Assembly: GCF_000716445.1 (NCBI RefSeq)
Contig: NZ_JNWK01000043.1
Span: forward strand, 1-60,276
DNA: 60,276 nucleotides
Origin: Streptomyces wedmorensis
GTDB taxonomy: Bacteria; Actinomycetota; Actinomycetes; Streptomycetales; Streptomycetaceae
Direction of reading: 5' to 3'
Shown piece after piece: positions 25,951 to 35,170 of the stretch. How positions within the stretch are numbered: the stretch's first letter is position 1; every line of letters starts with the position of its first letter. The notes beneath the pieces are model-generated. The model had not been told where the DNA came from, did not search any database, and saw only the letters and a program-made list of their open reading frames with translations. The translations under genes were made by a program, and so were the position numbers.

Positions 25951-26816
25951 CAGCTGCCGCCCCTGCGCACGGAGTTGCCGGCGAAGTCCGCGGCGTCCGA
26001 CGGGCGGGCCCCGGCGCCCTCGGCTTCGAGGGCGAGGCGGCCGCTCTGGGCGTAGAAGGCCACCGGGTTGTGCCAGAGGACCTGTTCGACGTCCTCCTCG
26101 GTGAACCCCGCCGTACGCATCGCGGAGGCGGTGGCCGCCGTGCGCAGCGGGTCGCTGTGGCCCCAGTCGGCCGCCGAGTTGACGAGCATCCGGGAGGTTC
26201 CGTACTCCTGGAGGATGCGGACCATCCGGTCGGGGTCCATCTTGGTGTCGGGGTAGATGGAGAAGCCCATCCAGCAGCCGGAGTCGGCGACGAGGGGCAC
26301 GGTCACCTCGTTGAGGTGGTCGATCAGGACCCTGCCGGGGTCGATGCCGGATGAGCGTACGAGCTCCAGCGTGCGGGAGGTGCCGACGGCCTTGTCACGG
26401 TGCGGGGTGTGCACGAGGGCCGGGAGCCCGTGTGCGTCGGCGAGGGCGAGCTGGATGGTGAAGGCGTGCTCCTCGGTGTCGGTCATCGAGTCGAAGCCGA
26501 TCTCGCCGACGGCGACGACGTTGTCCTTGAGCAGGTAGCGGGGCAGGTCGTCGAGGACGGGTGCGCAGCGGGGGTCGTTGGCCTCCTTGGGATTGAGGGC
26601 CAGGGCGCAGAAGTGCTGGATGCGGTACTGGGCGGCGCGGTAGGGCTCCCAGCCGAGCAGGGAGTCGAAGTAGTCGCGGAAGCTGGCCGCCGAGGTGCGC
26701 GGCTGGCCGAGCCAGAAGGCGGGCTCCACGACGGCCCTTACGCCGGCCGCGTGCATCGCCCGGTAGTCGTCGGTGGTGCGGGAGCTCATGTGGATGTGCG
26801 GGTCGAAGATGCGCAT
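25950..26816 (-). CDS. TatD-family metal-dependent hydrolase (EboB-type)
   Basis: 288 residues. FDPHIHMSSRTTDDYRAM provides the first HxH metal site near residues 6-8; VVAVGEIGFDSMTDTEEHA supplies the Glu ligand; PALVHTPHRDKAVGT and LIDHLNEVT the later His residues; LVNSAADWGHSDPL the final Asp. This is an amidohydrolase-like barrel. ATG 26816 has AAGGAG about 8 bases upstream. TatD-like enzymes are usually nucleases or hydrolases; here the gene sits between EboA and EboE as in Ebo clusters, so its substrate is likely the unknown Ebo metabolite. Confidence 0.85.
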   Translation of the reverse strand: MRIFDPHIHMSSRTTDDYRAMHAAGVRAVVEPAFWLGQPRTSAASFRDYFDSLLGWEPYRAAQYRIQHFCALALNPKEANDPRCAPVLDDLPRYLLKDNVVAVGEIGFDSMTDTEEHAFTIQLALADAHGLPALVHTPHRDKAVGTSRTLELVRSSGIDPGRVLIDHLNEVTVPLVADSGCWMGFSIYPDTKMDPDRMVRILQEYGTSRMLVNSAADWGHSDPLRTAATASAMRTAGFTEEDVEQVLWHNPVAFYAQSGRLALEAEGAGARPSDAADFAGNSVRRGGS

Positions 26817-26836
26817 GGCTTCTCCTTTCGGGCGGG

Positions 26837-28243
26837 TCAGGCCTGGGCCGGCAGGGTGTCGGGAGCGGGCGGCGGGTCGAGCCGTTCGTGTACGTCGTCG
26901 GGTACGGCCCGCCCGGCGGCGGTGCGTTCCGCGGCGAAGGCCGCCAGCATGCGGGTGAGCTCGGGGCCGCTGCGCCGGTCGAGACCGGCCACGGCGTCGA
27001 GGGGGACGCCGAGGAAGACGCACTTGAGGACGGCCTGGCGCCACTGGCTCTGGCCCAGGTGGCGGGCGGCGTACGGTCCGACGGCGGCCGTGACGAGCCG
27101 GGCGTCGTTGGTGCGCAGGGCGTCCTCGATCAGGGGCGTGGCGTGCGGACCTAGGTGTCCGGCCGCGTCGAGGAGCGGGAGGGCGCGGAGCACGGCGAGC
27201 CGTTCGGCGGCGTCCCCTGACTCGTACAACTCCGTGAGGATCACCGCCAGTTCGCCCTCGCGTGCGGGGAGGGCCTGGAGCAGCTGGGCGCGGGTCACGT
27301 CGCCGGGGACCGGTGCACCGCCGCGTGCGGCGACGGGGAACAGAGAGGTGATCGCGGCGGGGTCGGAGCGGAGCCGGTCGAGTGCCTTGCTCGTCCAGGG
27401 TGGGGTGGCGGCGGCGCGCAGCGCGTTCAGTGAGCGCAGGGCGGTCTGCGGGCCGCTGTGGCTGTGGCGGGGCAGTTCGACGCCGACGATCCCCTGGTAT
27501 CCGGTCTCGGACAGCGCTTCCAGGACGGACGGGAAGTCAACGTCCCCCTCGCCGAATTCGAGGTGGTCGTGGACGCCACGGCGCATGTCCTCGATCTGGA
27601 CGCTGACCAGCCAGGGCGCGGCCCGCCGGACGCACTGGGCCGGGGTCTCCTCCTCCAGGCACTGGCAGTGCCCGATGTCCAGGGTGAGGCCGAAGGTCTC
27701 CGGGTCGCCGAGGGTGTGCCGCAGGCGCTCGTACCCGGCCAGATCGGAGACGAGCATGCCGGGTTCCGGCTCGAAGCCGAGGCGTACGCCGGCCTCGCGG
27801 GCGATCTCCACGAGGGTGGCGCAGCCGTCGGCGAGGAGGTCCCAGGCCTGGTCGTGCGAGGTGCCGGGGCCGAGGACGCCGCTCCACAGCGAGACCGCGT
27901 CCGCTTCCAGCTCGGCGGCGATCCGCACGGCCCGCGAGAGGAAGTCGAGGCGGTGGGCGCGGCGGGCGGGGTCGAGGTCCAGGAGGGTGGGGGCGTGTTT
28001 GTGCCAGGGGTCGAGGAGGTAGCGGGCCCCCGTCTCCACCACGACGCCGAGCCCGAGGGCGGAGAGTTTTCGGCGCGTGTGCGCCAACCGCTGGGGCAGG
28101 TCGGGCGCGTACGGGTCGAGGTGGGCGTGGTCCAGGGTGAGCGCGACTCCCGAGTAGCCCAGTCCGGCAACGACCTCCAGGGCCTCGTCGAGACGGTGGT
28201 TGGCCAGGCCGTTGGTGCCGTAGCCGAAGCGCAGCGCGGTCAT
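26837..28243 (-). CDS. Fusion of a TIM-barrel isomerase and an EboA domain
   Basis: 468 residues from ATG 28243. Residues about 1-270 form an AP-endonuclease-2-type sugar-phosphate isomerase barrel: FGYGTNGLANHRLDEALEVV, VRLGFEPEPGMLVSDLAGYE, FGLTLDIGHCQCLEEETPAQ, WLVSVQIEDMRRGVHDHLEF and GIVGVELPRHSH (Glu, Asp-His, and Glu metal ligands). After a linker, residues about 330-460 match EboA: LAVILTELYESGDAAERLAV, LPLLDAAGHLGPHATPLIED, ALRTNDARLVTAAVGPYAAR and VLKCVFLGVPLDAVAGLD. EboA proteins are often stand-alone; here it is covalently joined to an isomerase-like domain. The start overlaps the UbiA stop. Confidence 0.85.
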   Translation of the reverse strand: MTALRFGYGTNGLANHRLDEALEVVAGLGYSGVALTLDHAHLDPYAPDLPQRLAHTRRKLSALGLGVVVETGARYLLDPWHKHAPTLLDLDPARRAHRLDFLSRAVRIAAELEADAVSLWSGVLGPGTSHDQAWDLLADGCATLVEIAREAGVRLGFEPEPGMLVSDLAGYERLRHTLGDPETFGLTLDIGHCQCLEEETPAQCVRRAAPWLVSVQIEDMRRGVHDHLEFGEGDVDFPSVLEALSETGYQGIVGVELPRHSHSGPQTALRSLNALRAAATPPWTSKALDRLRSDPAAITSLFPVAARGGAPVPGDVTRAQLLQALPAREGELAVILTELYESGDAAERLAVLRALPLLDAAGHLGPHATPLIEDALRTNDARLVTAAVGPYAARHLGQSQWRQAVLKCVFLGVPLDAVAGLDRRSGPELTRMLAAFAAERTAAGRAVPDDVHERLDPPPAPDTLPAQA

Positions 28244-29109
28244 GTCGGGGAGACCTTCCGGGAGAGACGGCGGGCGAGGGGGTAGGCCGCCAGGAGCGGC
28301 AGGACGGCTCGGGGGGAGCCGCTGCGCGCGGTCAGTGCCGCCTGGAGCGGGACGAGGGCGTGGATGCCGGCGGCGACGACGCGCTGGAGGCGGGCGGCGT
28401 CGGGGCGGGCGACCGCCTGGAGCTGGGCGGGGAGGCAGGCCGCGAGGTAGCCGCCGAGCAGCGCGGTGGTGGCGGCACGGCGGGCACGGCTCGTGTCCCC
28501 GGCGGTGGAGGCGGCCGTGGTGAGGCACAGGGCAACGGAGGTGGCGAGCGCGGCGGCTGGGAGCGACGCGGCGGCGCCCTCGACCTCCTTCCGGCTCACG
28601 GTGGTGAGGGCGTACGTATGGCCTGCGACGGTCAGGGCGGCCGGGAGCGCGCGGCGCCACGCGCCGCTGCCGGCGCCCATGAGGACGTCGAGGCCGCGCG
28701 CGGCGGCCATGGCGACGGGGCCGTAGGAGGTGTCCTTGAGGCGCAGGTCGTACGCCCAGCCGGTGGCGGCGAGCGGCACGGCGGCGCCGAGGGCGCGCCG
28801 GCCCCCGGCCACCGCGGCGAGGGCGAGTCCGGCTCCGGTGAGCGCGGTGGCGACGGCGATCGCGGTACGGGGAGCGACCCTGCCGGAGGGGATGGGGCGC
28901 CCGGGACGTTCCTCGGCGTCCACCTTCCGGTCGGCGTAGTCGTTGAGGGCCATGCCCGACCAGTAGAGGCAGACGGAGGCCGCGGCGAGGCCGGCCGTGT
29001 TCGCCCGGAGGGGCCGGCCCGCCGCGGCGGCGCCGGCGAGGACGTCACCGGGAACGGTGAGCGCCGCCGGAGCTCTGACGAGTTCGAGGAGGGCGCGCGG
29101 GTCGGTCAT
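28240..29109 (-). CDS. UbiA-type prenyltransferase of the Ebo cluster
   Basis: 289 residues with about seven hydrophobic segments. The first Asp-rich motif is NDYADRKVDAEERPGRPIP near residue 56, the classical UbiA NDxxDxxxD site that binds prenyl diphosphate through Mg. The second site is less regular, around WAYDLRLKDTSYGPVAMAA near 119. Resembles the SCO3242-type prenyltransferase group and EboC. It would attach a polyprenyl chain to a small acceptor at the membrane. Its acceptor is unknown; the neighbouring cyclitol-phosphate synthase suggests a cyclitol. Overlaps both neighbours by 4 bases. Confidence 0.85.
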   Translation of the reverse strand: MTDPRALLELVRAPAALTVPGDVLAGAAAAGRPLRANTAGLAAASVCLYWSGMALNDYADRKVDAEERPGRPIPSGRVAPRTAIAVATALTGAGLALAAVAGGRRALGAAVPLAATGWAYDLRLKDTSYGPVAMAAARGLDVLMGAGSGAWRRALPAALTVAGHTYALTTVSRKEVEGAAASLPAAALATSVALCLTTAASTAGDTSRARRAATTALLGGYLAACLPAQLQAVARPDAARLQRVVAAGIHALVPLQAALTARSGSPRAVLPLLAAYPLARRLSRKVSPT

Positions 29110-30398
29110 CGGGCGCCCTCCGCGTACCAGGTGCTCAGCCGCTCGAACTGGGTGACGAGCCGGTGGTCGGGGACGGTCCCCTCCGGGCCGACGGGGTCCT
29201 TGAAGAAGAAGCCGAGCTGTTCCTGCGGTCCGGCGGCGCCGGTCTGCCGGGCGCGGGCGAGGAACCGGACCAGGTCGAGGACGAGGGGTGCGGCCAGGGC
29301 CGAGTCCCAGCCGTCCCAGGTGAACTGGAGCGTCATGGAGGCGCCGAGGAACCCCTCGAAGGCGATGTGGTCCCAGGCCGTCTTCCGCTCCCCCATGCTG
29401 GGGACGTAGTCGATGTGGGTGAGCCCTTCGACGCCGGTGCCCAGCAGGGCGGCGAGCCCGCCGCGCTTGGAGGCGTTCTTGCTGGCGGCGGCTTCCGGGT
29501 CGGCCAGGGTGGCTCCGTCGCCGCCGCCCAGCAGGTTCGTGCCGGACCAGGACCGCACGCGCAGGGCCCGGTGGGCGAACAGGGGCGCGAGGGCCGTGCG
29601 GACGAGGGTCTCGCCGGTCTTCGCGTCGCTTCCGGCGTAGGGCAGGCCGAGGTCCTCGGCGAGGCGGCGGAGGGCCGGGATCCGCATGCCCGGTGACGGG
29701 GTGAAGCCGATGTGGGCGCAGCCGGCGCGCAGGGCGGCGTAGGCGTACAGGGAGCTGGGCGGCAGGACGTCGGCGCTGGTGGTGAGGGCCTGTTCCAGGG
29801 CTTCCGGGTCTTCGTGGGCGGGATGGGGTACGGCCGGGGGCTCTGTGGAGGAGACGTCGACGACGACGACGTCGCTCAGCCGGTGGCGGCGGCGGAAGGC
29901 GACCAGGTCCTCGACGAGCGCGGCGGCGGTCAGCGCCTGGGGCGGTCCGCCGGCCTCGTTCCGTACGCCCGGCCGGATCTCGGCGTCGGCGGCGTGAAGG
30001 GCCCCGGCGACGGGCCCGAGCAGTGCCGCCGAGAACGCCCCGGCCTCCGCGAGCTGCTCGGCACGCTTCGGCAGCGGGGTCTCGGTGACGTCGTGCCCGC
30101 CGAAGACGAGGCGGTCCAGGGCGGGCAGCCCGCTGCCGGCGAACTCCGGCAGCTGGGCGACCATGCCGGTCGGGGGGACGAGACCGGCGGAGACGGCGGC
30201 GGCGCCGATGACGGCCGTGGTGGCGACCGAGCCGCGGGCCCCGACCAGCCAGACGCCGATCCGCCCGGAGTCCCGCGCGGTGCCCTGAGGGGCCTCGGGG
30301 GCTCTGCCCCGCGGGGCGCGCTGCGGGCCGTCGGTCCCGGTGCCCTGCGCGGCGTCGGGGGCGCTGTCCCGTGTGGTCCGGCGTGCGGTGTCACTCAT
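29106..30398 (-). CDS. Inositol-3-phosphate synthase-like cyclase
   Basis: 430 residues. After a low-complexity, polar first 45 residues comes a Rossmann start, [20 protein letters not shown]. Later family blocks are [30 protein letters not shown] (the SDxKSG-type motif), [30 protein letters not shown], and [20 protein letters not shown]. Members convert glucose-6-phosphate to inositol-3-phosphate using NAD. It is more like the long MIPS form than the short actinobacterial Ino1. Within this Ebo cluster it lies between a sugar-phosphate isomerase and a UbiA enzyme, where other Ebo clusters have the dehydroquinate-synthase-like EboD. Confidence 0.8.
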   Translation of the reverse strand: MSDTARRTTRDSAPDAAQGTGTDGPQRAPRGRAPEAPQGTARDSGRIGVWLVGARGSVATTAVIGAAAVSAGLVPPTGMVAQLPEFAGSGLPALDRLVFGGHDVTETPLPKRAEQLAEAGAFSAALLGPVAGALHAADAEIRPGVRNEAGGPPQALTAAALVEDLVAFRRRHRLSDVVVVDVSSTEPPAVPHPAHEDPEALEQALTTSADVLPPSSLYAYAALRAGCAHIGFTPSPGMRIPALRRLAEDLGLPYAGSDAKTGETLVRTALAPLFAHRALRVRSWSGTNLLGGGDGATLADPEAAASKNASKRGGLAALLGTGVEGLTHIDYVPSMGERKTAWDHIAFEGFLGASMTLQFTWDGWDSALAAPLVLDLVRFLARARQTGAAGPQEQLGFFFKDPVGPEGTVPDHRLVTQFERLSTWYAEGAR

Positions 30399-31416
30399 GG
30401 TCGGCTCCTGAGGCGGAGGTGTCGAACGCGGCGTCGAAGGAGGCGGCCGGGGGGCTGATGCGGGACAGGTGACGCAGGAAGGTCACGGCCTCTGCGGCGC
30501 CGGCCAGGCGGTCCATGCCCGCGTCCTCCCATTCGACGGAGAGGGGGCCGGTGTAGCCGACGGTGTTCAGCGCGCGGAGGCACTCCTCCCACGGAACGTC
30601 TCCGTGGCCGGTGGAGACGAAGTCCCAGGCCCGGCGCGGGTCGCCCCAGGGAAGGTGCGAGGAGAGCCGGCCCCGGCGGCCGTCCCGGGCGCGGATCTTC
30701 GTGTCCTTGCAGTCCACGTGGTAGATGCGGTCGGCGAAGTCGAGGATGAAGCCGGCCGGGTCGATGTCCTGCCACATCATGTGGGACGGGTCCCAGTTGA
30801 GCCCGAAGGAGGAGCGGTGGCCGATCGCGTCCAGAGCGCGCCGGGTGGTCCAGTGGTCGTAGGCGATCTCGCTGGGGTGGACCTCCAGGGCGAACCGGAC
30901 GCCGTGCTCCTCGAAGACGTCGAGGATCGGATGCCATCGGTCGGCGAAGTCGCGGTATCCGGCGTCGATCGTGTCGGCGGGGACCGGCGGGAACATGGCC
31001 ACCGTGTGCCAGATCGACGATCCGGTGAAGCCGACGACCGTGTCGACGCCGAGCAGCGCCGCGGCCCTCGCCGTGTCCGCCATCTCGCGGGCCGCGTTCC
31101 GGCGTACCCGCTCCGGATCGTCGTCCCAGAGCCGGCCGGGCAGGATGGCCCGGTGACGGGCGTCGATCGGATGGTCGCAGACGGCCTGGCCGACGAGGTG
31201 GTTGGACACGGCCCAGACACCCAGGCCGTACTGGTCGAGGACCGCGCGCTTCTTCGGTACGTACTCCGGGTCGGCGAGGGCGCGGTCGACTTCGAAGTGG
31301 TCGCCCCAGCAGGCGATCTCGAGGCCGTCGTAGCCCCACTCGGCGGCGAGCCGGCACACCTCCTCGAACGGGAGGTCGGCCCATTGCCCGGTGAAGAGGG
31401 TGATCGGACGTGTCAT
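30391..31416 (-). CDS. Sugar-phosphate isomerase/epimerase, first Ebo-operon gene
   Basis: 341 residues forming a xylose-isomerase-like barrel. Motifs: [58 protein letters not shown] (Glu ligand), [18 protein letters not shown] (Asp-His), [11 protein letters not shown] and [13 protein letters not shown] (final Glu). The metal-site residues are all in place, so an isomerase or epimerase reaction on a sugar or sugar phosphate is expected. It is the promoter-proximal gene of the run down to 23348 and overlaps the next start by 8 bases. A terminator at 31525-31560 separates it from the ThuA gene. Confidence 0.85.
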   Translation of the reverse strand: MTRPITLFTGQWADLPFEEVCRLAAEWGYDGLEIACWGDHFEVDRALADPEYVPKKRAVLDQYGLGVWAVSNHLVGQAVCDHPIDARHRAILPGRLWDDDPERVRRNAAREMADTARAAALLGVDTVVGFTGSSIWHTVAMFPPVPADTIDAGYRDFADRWHPILDVFEEHGVRFALEVHPSEIAYDHWTTRRALDAIGHRSSFGLNWDPSHMMWQDIDPAGFILDFADRIYHVDCKDTKIRARDGRRGRLSSHLPWGDPRRAWDFVSTGHGDVPWEECLRALNTVGYTGPLSVEWEDAGMDRLAGAAEAVTFLRHLSRISPPAASFDAAFDTSASGADHE

Positions 31417-31475
31417 CGGGGTTTCACTCCTCGTGCGCGTGCGGGGTGGTGAGAGTCAGCGGGGCTGCCGCCGGG

Positions 31476-31510
31476 GGCCCGGCACCCGCTGGATGTGCGG
31501 GCGCCGGGCC
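31476..31510 (-). terminator. Second hairpin before the Ebo operon
   Basis: Stem GGCCCGGC/GCCGGGCC (31476-31483 and 31503-31510) extends by four further pairs after one mismatch, with a 9-base loop. It follows the stronger hairpin at 31525-31560 and may add to termination or form a leader structure for the isomerase gene at 31416. Confidence 0.4.
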
Positions 31511-31524
31511 GGAGGGCGGCTCAG

Positions 31525-31560
31525 GTCCCGTCGGATCGGGTCAGGTCGGTCCGACGGGAC
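31525..31560 (-). terminator. Strong hairpin terminator after the ThuA gene
   Basis: Perfect 11-bp stem, GTCCCGTCGGA (31525-31535) and its complement (31550-31560), 14-base loop. Located 4 bases after the stop of the ThuA-like gene on the minus strand. It separates the second sugar locus from the Ebo operon. Confidence 0.65.
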
Positions 31561-31564
31561 GCGA

Positions 31565-34500
31565 TCAGCCGGTCTTGGTGAACTTCCACTGCTGGTTGGT
31601 GCCGCCGTTGCAGGTCCACTGGATCAGCTGGACGTCGTCGTCGGTGGACTGCCCGGGGACGTCCAGGCACTTGCCGCCGGAGAGCGACACGACCCGGTAG
31701 ACGCCCGTCCCCGCGGACTCCAGCTTCCAGCGCTGGTGGTCACCGGTGCCGCAGGTCCACTGACGGGCGAGCGCGCCGTCCTGGGAGACCTGGTCACCCG
31801 GCACTTCCAGGCATTTGGCGCTCAGTCCCGAGACCAGCCGGAAGGTTCCGTCCCCGGCGTCCGTGAGCTTCCACTGCTGGTTGGTGCCGCCGTTGGCCGC
31901 GTACTGGATGACCGCTGCGCCGTCCTCGGTGGAGGCCGACCGCACGTCGACGAGCTTGCCGCTGGACACGCTCGTGAGCGTGTACGTGCTTCCGTTCTCC
32001 GGGCCCGGCGGGTCCGTCGGCGCGGCGTCGCCCCGCCGCAGGAAGGTCAGCGAGTCCAGGTCGAAGGGGCTCCCGCCGGGGGCCTTGAACACCGCGTAGA
32101 CGGTGTGCGTGCCCCGCGGGTCGGTGACCTTCACCGGCGTGAGGTGCTTGTAGTTGTCCCAGCCTCCCGTGCTCGGGACGGGGGTGGAGGCGATGAGCTT
32201 GCCCGTCGGCGAGCCGGCGCGCAGTTCGATGGAACCACCGGTGGCCGACGGGGAGGACACCCGGAAGCTCACCTTGTCGATGCCGGTCATGTTCATCGGG
32301 GTGAAGGCGATCCAGTCGCCGTCGGAGATGTCGCCGACGCGCTTGCCGCCCTCGGCTCCGCCCTGCTCGACGATCCGGACCCCGGACTTGGCCGTGGCGT
32401 ACTCGGCCTGCTTGTGCCGGGGCTGCAGGGTGATGCTGGTGGTGCCCTTCAGACCGCCCGCGTCGGTGTAGTCGGCGGAGAGGACGAAGAAGGTGTTGGC
32501 GTCGGCGTCGTGACCGGAGGCGCTGGTCTGGATCGTTCCGGAGCAGCCGGTGAACTGGCCGGTGTCGTGGCTGTGGCTGTCGTGTCCGAGCGCCGCGGTC
32601 ACGACGACCTTGGAGCAGTCGATCCTGCGGTCCTCGGGGTCGGTCACGGTCACCTTGTAGGCGATGCTGTCACCGAGCTGGATGAAGCTGCCGTCGGGCG
32701 GATTGGTGAAGGTGACCTTGGGGCGGGTGTTGCCCACGGTCACGGGGACGTTGGCGGTGGCGGTCTTGCCGCCCGCGTCACGGACCGTCAGCCGGGCGGT
32801 GTACTGCCCGTTGGTGGTGTAGGTGTGCGTGGGGTTCTCCTCGGTGGAGGTGGCTCCGTCGCCGAAGTCCCAGGCGTACGTGAGGGCGTCGCCGTCGGGG
32901 TCGCTGGAGCCCGCCGGGGAGAAGGTGACGGGGAGCGGGGCCTGTCCGGAGTCCGGCGTCGCGGACGCCTTGGCCAGCGGGGACCGGTTGCCGGCGACGT
33001 AGTCGATGCGATAGATGCCGTCGTCGGTGTTGGAGTGGCCGAAGCCGTTGCCCCACTCGGCGATGTACATGGCGCCGTCGGGGCCGAACTTCATGTCGAT
33101 GGCGGCGTGCGGGTCGATCTGGGCGACCAGCGGGTTGATCTTCAGCAGCTGGCCGTCGGAGTCCAGGCGGAACTCCTTGAAGTAGTTGCGGCTCCACTCG
33201 TAGAAGAACGGCGTCTTGTCGTAGTACGCGGGGAACTTGCGCTCCGAGGTGCTCGCCGGGTCGTAGTGGTAGAACGGGCCGCCCATCGGGGCGCCGCCGC
33301 CGCTGCCGAGCTCGGGGAACCGGGTCGAGGCGTGGTAGTCGTACCAGACGGTGGCCGCCTTGGCGGCGGGCAGGTCGGTGAGACCGGTGTTGTTGGGCGA
33401 GTCGTTCTTCGGCGCGGAGCAGTCGAACTTCGCGCCCGAGGTGTTGGTGGTGAAGTCGTAGTCGTTGAACGGGGTGTTGTTGCCCGTGCAGTACGGCCAG
33501 CCGTAGAAGCCGGGCTCCTTGACCAGGTTCCATTCGACCGTGCCCTCGGGGCCGCGGTCGGGGTTGGCGGCGCCGGCGTCGGGGCCGTAGTCGCCGAGCG
33601 ATATCCAGCCGGTCTCCGGGTCGACCGCGAAACGGAACGGGTTGCGGAAGCCCATCGCGTAGATCTCGGGCCGGGTCTTCGCCGTGCCCGCCGCGAAGAG
33701 GTTGCCCTGCGGGACGGTGTACGTGCCGTCGGCCTCGGGGTGGATGCGCAGGATCTTGCCGCGCAGGTCGTTGGTGTTGGAGGAGGTGCGCTGGGCGTCG
33801 TAGTGCTCCCGGCCCTCCCGCTCGTCGATCGGGGCGTACCCGTCGGAGGCGAAGGGGTTGGTGTCGTCGCCGGGGCCTATGTACAGGTTGCCGCCGGGGC
33901 CGAAGTCGAGGTAGCCGCCGGTGTGGCCGGGCTCGTCGACCTCGCGGTAGGCCGGAACCTCGATGACCTTCTTCTCACTGGCCATGTCCAGCGTGTCGTC
34001 GGCCTTGACGGTGAAGCGGGAGACCCGGTTGACCTCGGCCGTGCCCGTGGGCGAGTAATTGAGGTAGATCCAGCGGTTGGTGACGAAGTCCGGGTCGAGG
34101 GCCAGGCCGATCCCGCCGTCCTCGCCGCCGTCGTAGACGTCCAGGACGCCGGCCGTGTGCGTCTCCGAGACGCCGTCGTGCTCGTGGATGACGTGGACGG
34201 AGCCGGAGCGGGAGATGTAGAAGACCTTGCCGTCGTCGGCGACGTCCAGGGCCATGGGCTGGTCGGGCGCGCTGTCGAGGGCCACCTTCTGGTAGCGGTT
34301 GGTCACCGTGCCGCCGCAGTCGCCGGCCGCGGCGCCCGCGGCCCACTGCAGGCCGCCGAGCAGGTGCTGCCGGAACAGCGGCTCGGAGTACGAGGAGGTC
34401 TGGTGGCCCATCGCGGTGGCCCACACCTTGCCGCCCTCGGCGACCTGGCACCAGGAGATGGGGTGGTCGGCGCCCATCTTGGCGCCGCCCGCGTCGTAGG

Positions 34501-35128
34501 TGGTCTCGTCGGCGGTGACGAGGACGTGCACGTTGCCGCGCGCGCTCTTGTCGAAGTTGTACCACTCCTCGGCACGTACCCAGCGGTCCGGCAGCCCGGC
34601 GGTGGACGGGTGCACCTTGTCGGCGACCTTGGCGGTGCCCTGGACGATGGCGGAGTGCGCGGTCATGTGCGCACCCCCCATGACGACCTGGTCCCACCAG
34701 GGGAACTCCGCCTCGATGTTCATGTCGGTGGCGTTGTGGACGGCGACGACACCGCGTCCGCTGCGCACGTAGTTCTGCATGCCCTGGCGCTCGGCGTCGT
34801 TGTCCCAGACCATGCCGGAGGTCTGGAACATGATGACGGCGTCGTAGGTGTTCAGCCCGGCCGAGGCGAAGACGGCGGAGTCCTCGCTCTGGTCGAGCTG
34901 GAAGCCGTTGTCCACGGCGAGCTGCTGGAACATCGCCACGCCGGCCGAGATGGAGTCATGGCGATAGGCGCCGGCAGCGGTCTTGGTGAACAACAGCACC
35001 TTGAACGTCGGCTCGGCGACGGCCCGCGGTGCGGCGGCGGCCTGCTGGACGGGGAGTTGGAGGAAGAGAAGGGCGAGGAGCGTCATGGCGACGGCCGAGA
35101 GGGCACGCCTCATGCGTGAGGATTGCAC
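31565..35128 (-). CDS. Secreted ThuA / glucose-dehydrogenase / PKD / lectin protein
   Basis: 1187 residues. A Sec signal (ALSAVAMTLLALLFLQLPVQ, cleavage near AAAAP) precedes a ThuA domain (about 40-260; FKVLLFTKTAAGAYRHDSIS, MVWDNDAERQGMQNYVRSG, VVAVHNATDMNIEAEF). Next is a six-blade PQQ-type sugar dehydrogenase propeller (about 280-680; GLALDPDFVTNRWIYLNYSP, DLRGKILRIHPE, YAMGFRNPFRFAVDPETGWI). A PKD domain follows (about 700-780; DGDALTYAWDFGDGATSTEE), then a CBM6-like beta-domain (about 880-1030) and a C-terminal ricin-B lectin (about 1050-1187; three QxW-type repeats such as GGTNQQWKLTDAG). ThuA proteins act in disaccharide or 3-keto-sugar metabolism; here the enzyme is extracellular and carries sugar-binding modules. 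Substrate unknown. Confidence 0.9.
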   Translation of the reverse strand: MQSSRMRRALSAVAMTLLALLFLQLPVQQAAAAPRAVAEPTFKVLLFTKTAAGAYRHDSISAGVAMFQQLAVDNGFQLDQSEDSAVFASAGLNTYDAVIMFQTSGMVWDNDAERQGMQNYVRSGRGVVAVHNATDMNIEAEFPWWDQVVMGGAHMTAHSAIVQGTAKVADKVHPSTAGLPDRWVRAEEWYNFDKSARGNVHVLVTADETTYDAGGAKMGADHPISWCQVAEGGKVWATAMGHQTSSYSEPLFRQHLLGGLQWAAGAAAGDCGGTVTNRYQKVALDSAPDQPMALDVADDGKVFYISRSGSVHVIHEHDGVSETHTAGVLDVYDGGEDGGIGLALDPDFVTNRWIYLNYSPTGTAEVNRVSRFTVKADDTLDMASEKKVIEVPAYREVDEPGHTGGYLDFGPGGNLYIGPGDDTNPFASDGYAPIDEREGREHYDAQRTSSNTNDLRGKILRIHPEADGTYTVPQGNLFAAGTAKTRPEIYAMGFRNPFRFAVDPETGWISLGDYGPDAGAANPDRGPEGTVEWNLVKEPGFYGWPYCTGNNTPFNDYDFTTNTSGAKFDCSAPKNDSPNNTGLTDLPAAKAATVWYDYHASTRFPELGSGGGAPMGGPFYHYDPASTSERKFPAYYDKTPFFYEWSRNYFKEFRLDSDGQLLKINPLVAQIDPHAAIDMKFGPDGAMYIAEWGNGFGHSNTDDGIYRIDYVAGNRSPLAKASATPDSGQAPLPVTFSPAGSSDPDGDALTYAWDFGDGATSTEENPTHTYTTNGQYTARLTVRDAGGKTATANVPVTVGNTRPKVTFTNPPDGSFIQLGDSIAYKVTVTDPEDRRIDCSKVVVTAALGHDSHSHDTGQFTGCSGTIQTSASGHDADANTFFVLSADYTDAGGLKGTTSITLQPRHKQAEYATAKSGVRIVEQGGAEGGKRVGDISDGDWIAFTPMNMTGIDKVSFRVSSPSATGGSIELRAGSPTGKLIASTPVPSTGGWDNYKHLTPVKVTDPRGTHTVYAVFKAPGGSPFDLDSLTFLRRGDAAPTDPPGPENGSTYTLTSVSSGKLVDVRSASTEDGAAVIQYAANGGTNQQWKLTDAGDGTFRLVSGLSAKCLEVPGDQVSQDGALARQWTCGTGDHQRWKLESAGTGVYRVVSLSGGKCLDVPGQSTDDDVQLIQWTCNGGTNQQWKFTKTG

Positions 35129-35170
35129 TGCTTGGTCTCCCTGAGACGGAGGGTCGGCTGGGGTCAGTGC

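Noticed and set aside
31391..35119. Plus-strand open frame of about 1242 codons
   Set aside because: It is the opposite-strand shadow of the ThuA/dehydrogenase gene; the product is an Arg/Gly/Val/Asp-biased string with no domain, as GC-rich antisense frames usually give.
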